From Pogonophryne albipinna (taxonomy: Eukaryota > Chordata > Actinopteri > Perciformes > Artedidraconidae), in the NCBI GenBank assembly GCA_028583405.1, contig CM053256.1, positions 5,837,995 to 5,901,994 of the forward strand: a stretch of 64,000 nt of DNA, given 5' to 3'. The position numbers and the translations under genes are program-made. This document shows, piece by piece, positions 58,186 to 64,000 of this stretch (position 1 is the first letter of the stretch; each line of letters opens with the position of its first letter). The notes beneath the pieces were generated by a model. The model saw only the letters and a list, made by a program, of their open reading frames with translations. It was not told the origin of the DNA and searched no databases.

Positions 58186-58721
58186 TGTGAGGATCTACAG
58201 TGCTCCCTCCTTCTTTTCCCCTTCTGTGTTTGTTTTTGTCTGTCTGTCTTCCTGGCTGGGCGTGGCTGTCCGACATTCTGATTCCCGCCAACTCACCTCC
58301 GCTGCTGTTGTTCATCTCACTGATTGCCACTACTCACCTGCACCTGCTTAAAACCCTGGTTCCCATCCTCAGTCTTCGCCAGTTCTTCGTTTATTCATCA
58401 GTGGTACTGTGTAAACTATCGTCCAGGCCGACTAACATTTTTCCTAGTAACTTTTTTGATGCTCCTAGTGAGAGGATATTCCTTCCTAAACCCTGCTTCT
58501 TTCCTGTTCCAGATCCACACACACCTGCCGCTCTGCCTGCCACGTCCAGCCCCCCCCCCCCGGTCTGTCCTGCTCCTCGTCTCCCTTCTCTGAGCTCCTC
58601 GTCTACACCTTGCCTGTGCCGTGGTCAAATAAAGCCTATTTTTTGACACTTCACCACTGTATCTGTCTAAGTGCTTGCGTAGCGGGTTCTCATCTCCAGT
58701 CAATTCACGTGAAGCCTAACA
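58186..58721 (+). mobile_element. Solo LTR with 5-bp target duplication
   Basis: Perfect 5-bp duplications CAAGG (58181-58185 and 58722-58726) flank a 536-bp segment that begins TGTGAGG and ends CCTAACA, i.e. TG...CA with a near-perfect inverted terminus. A TATA-like TTAAAA near 58346, a poly(A) signal AATAAA at 58628-58633 and a following TGTATCTGTCTAAGTGCTTG segment fit U3-R-U5. Five-bp duplications suit Ty3/Gypsy elements and endogenous retrovirus-like elements. No internal coding region remains. Confidence 0.85.
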
Positions 58722-58726
58722 CAAGG

Positions 58727-64000
<5,274 letters not shown>

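Noticed and set aside
58200..58646. 148-codon plus-strand frame
   Set aside because: Lies wholly inside the solo LTR; LTRs of this type are non-coding.

Overview
The window is vertebrate nuclear DNA, most probably from a teleost fish. It has GT-AG introns, very long (CA)n/(TG)n tracts, and teleost-style mobile elements: Tc1-like and hAT elements, TTAA-target MITEs, L2/CR1-type LINE tails and solo LTRs. A run of exactly 1000 N (47033-48032) is an assembly gap.

The main gene lies on the minus strand. It is sv2a, encoding synaptic vesicle glycoprotein 2A. All 12 coding exons (158-30810) could be placed base by base with consistent splice phases. They sum to 2214 nt, an uninterrupted frame of 737 residues plus stop. 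The protein has the acidic cytosolic N-terminus, the MFS fold, the large luminal loop with three N-glycosylation sequons, and the SV2-type C-terminus. A strong splice acceptor upstream of the ATG implies at least one 5' non-coding exon. A CpG-rich block at about 54.9-55.9 kb is the best candidate for promoter and first exon, which would make intron 1 about 24 kb long.

Inside the 10.4-kb sv2a intron at 2700-13101 there is a second, intact, intronless minus-strand ORF (3826-4818, 330 aa) that I do not recognise. Its C-terminal half is a run of degenerate 11-residue repeats, the periodicity used by membrane- and lipid-binding amphipathic helices. A CRE palindrome and an E-box lie about 230-260 bp upstream of its ATG. 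This is the most interesting feature of the window. Next to it lies a roughly 2-kb fold-back structure with arms of about 580 bp (5733-7810).

From about 31 kb to the end I see no host coding sequence. That part holds the putative 5' region of sv2a, two solo LTRs (39856-40435 on the minus strand with an internal 30-bp minisatellite, and 58186-58721 with a perfect 5-bp TSD), several MITEs with recognisable target-site duplications, a frameshifted hAT (ZMYM-like) transposase running into the gap, and long microsatellites. Many open frames here are only read-through of CA/TG repeats or antisense shadows of sv2a exons.
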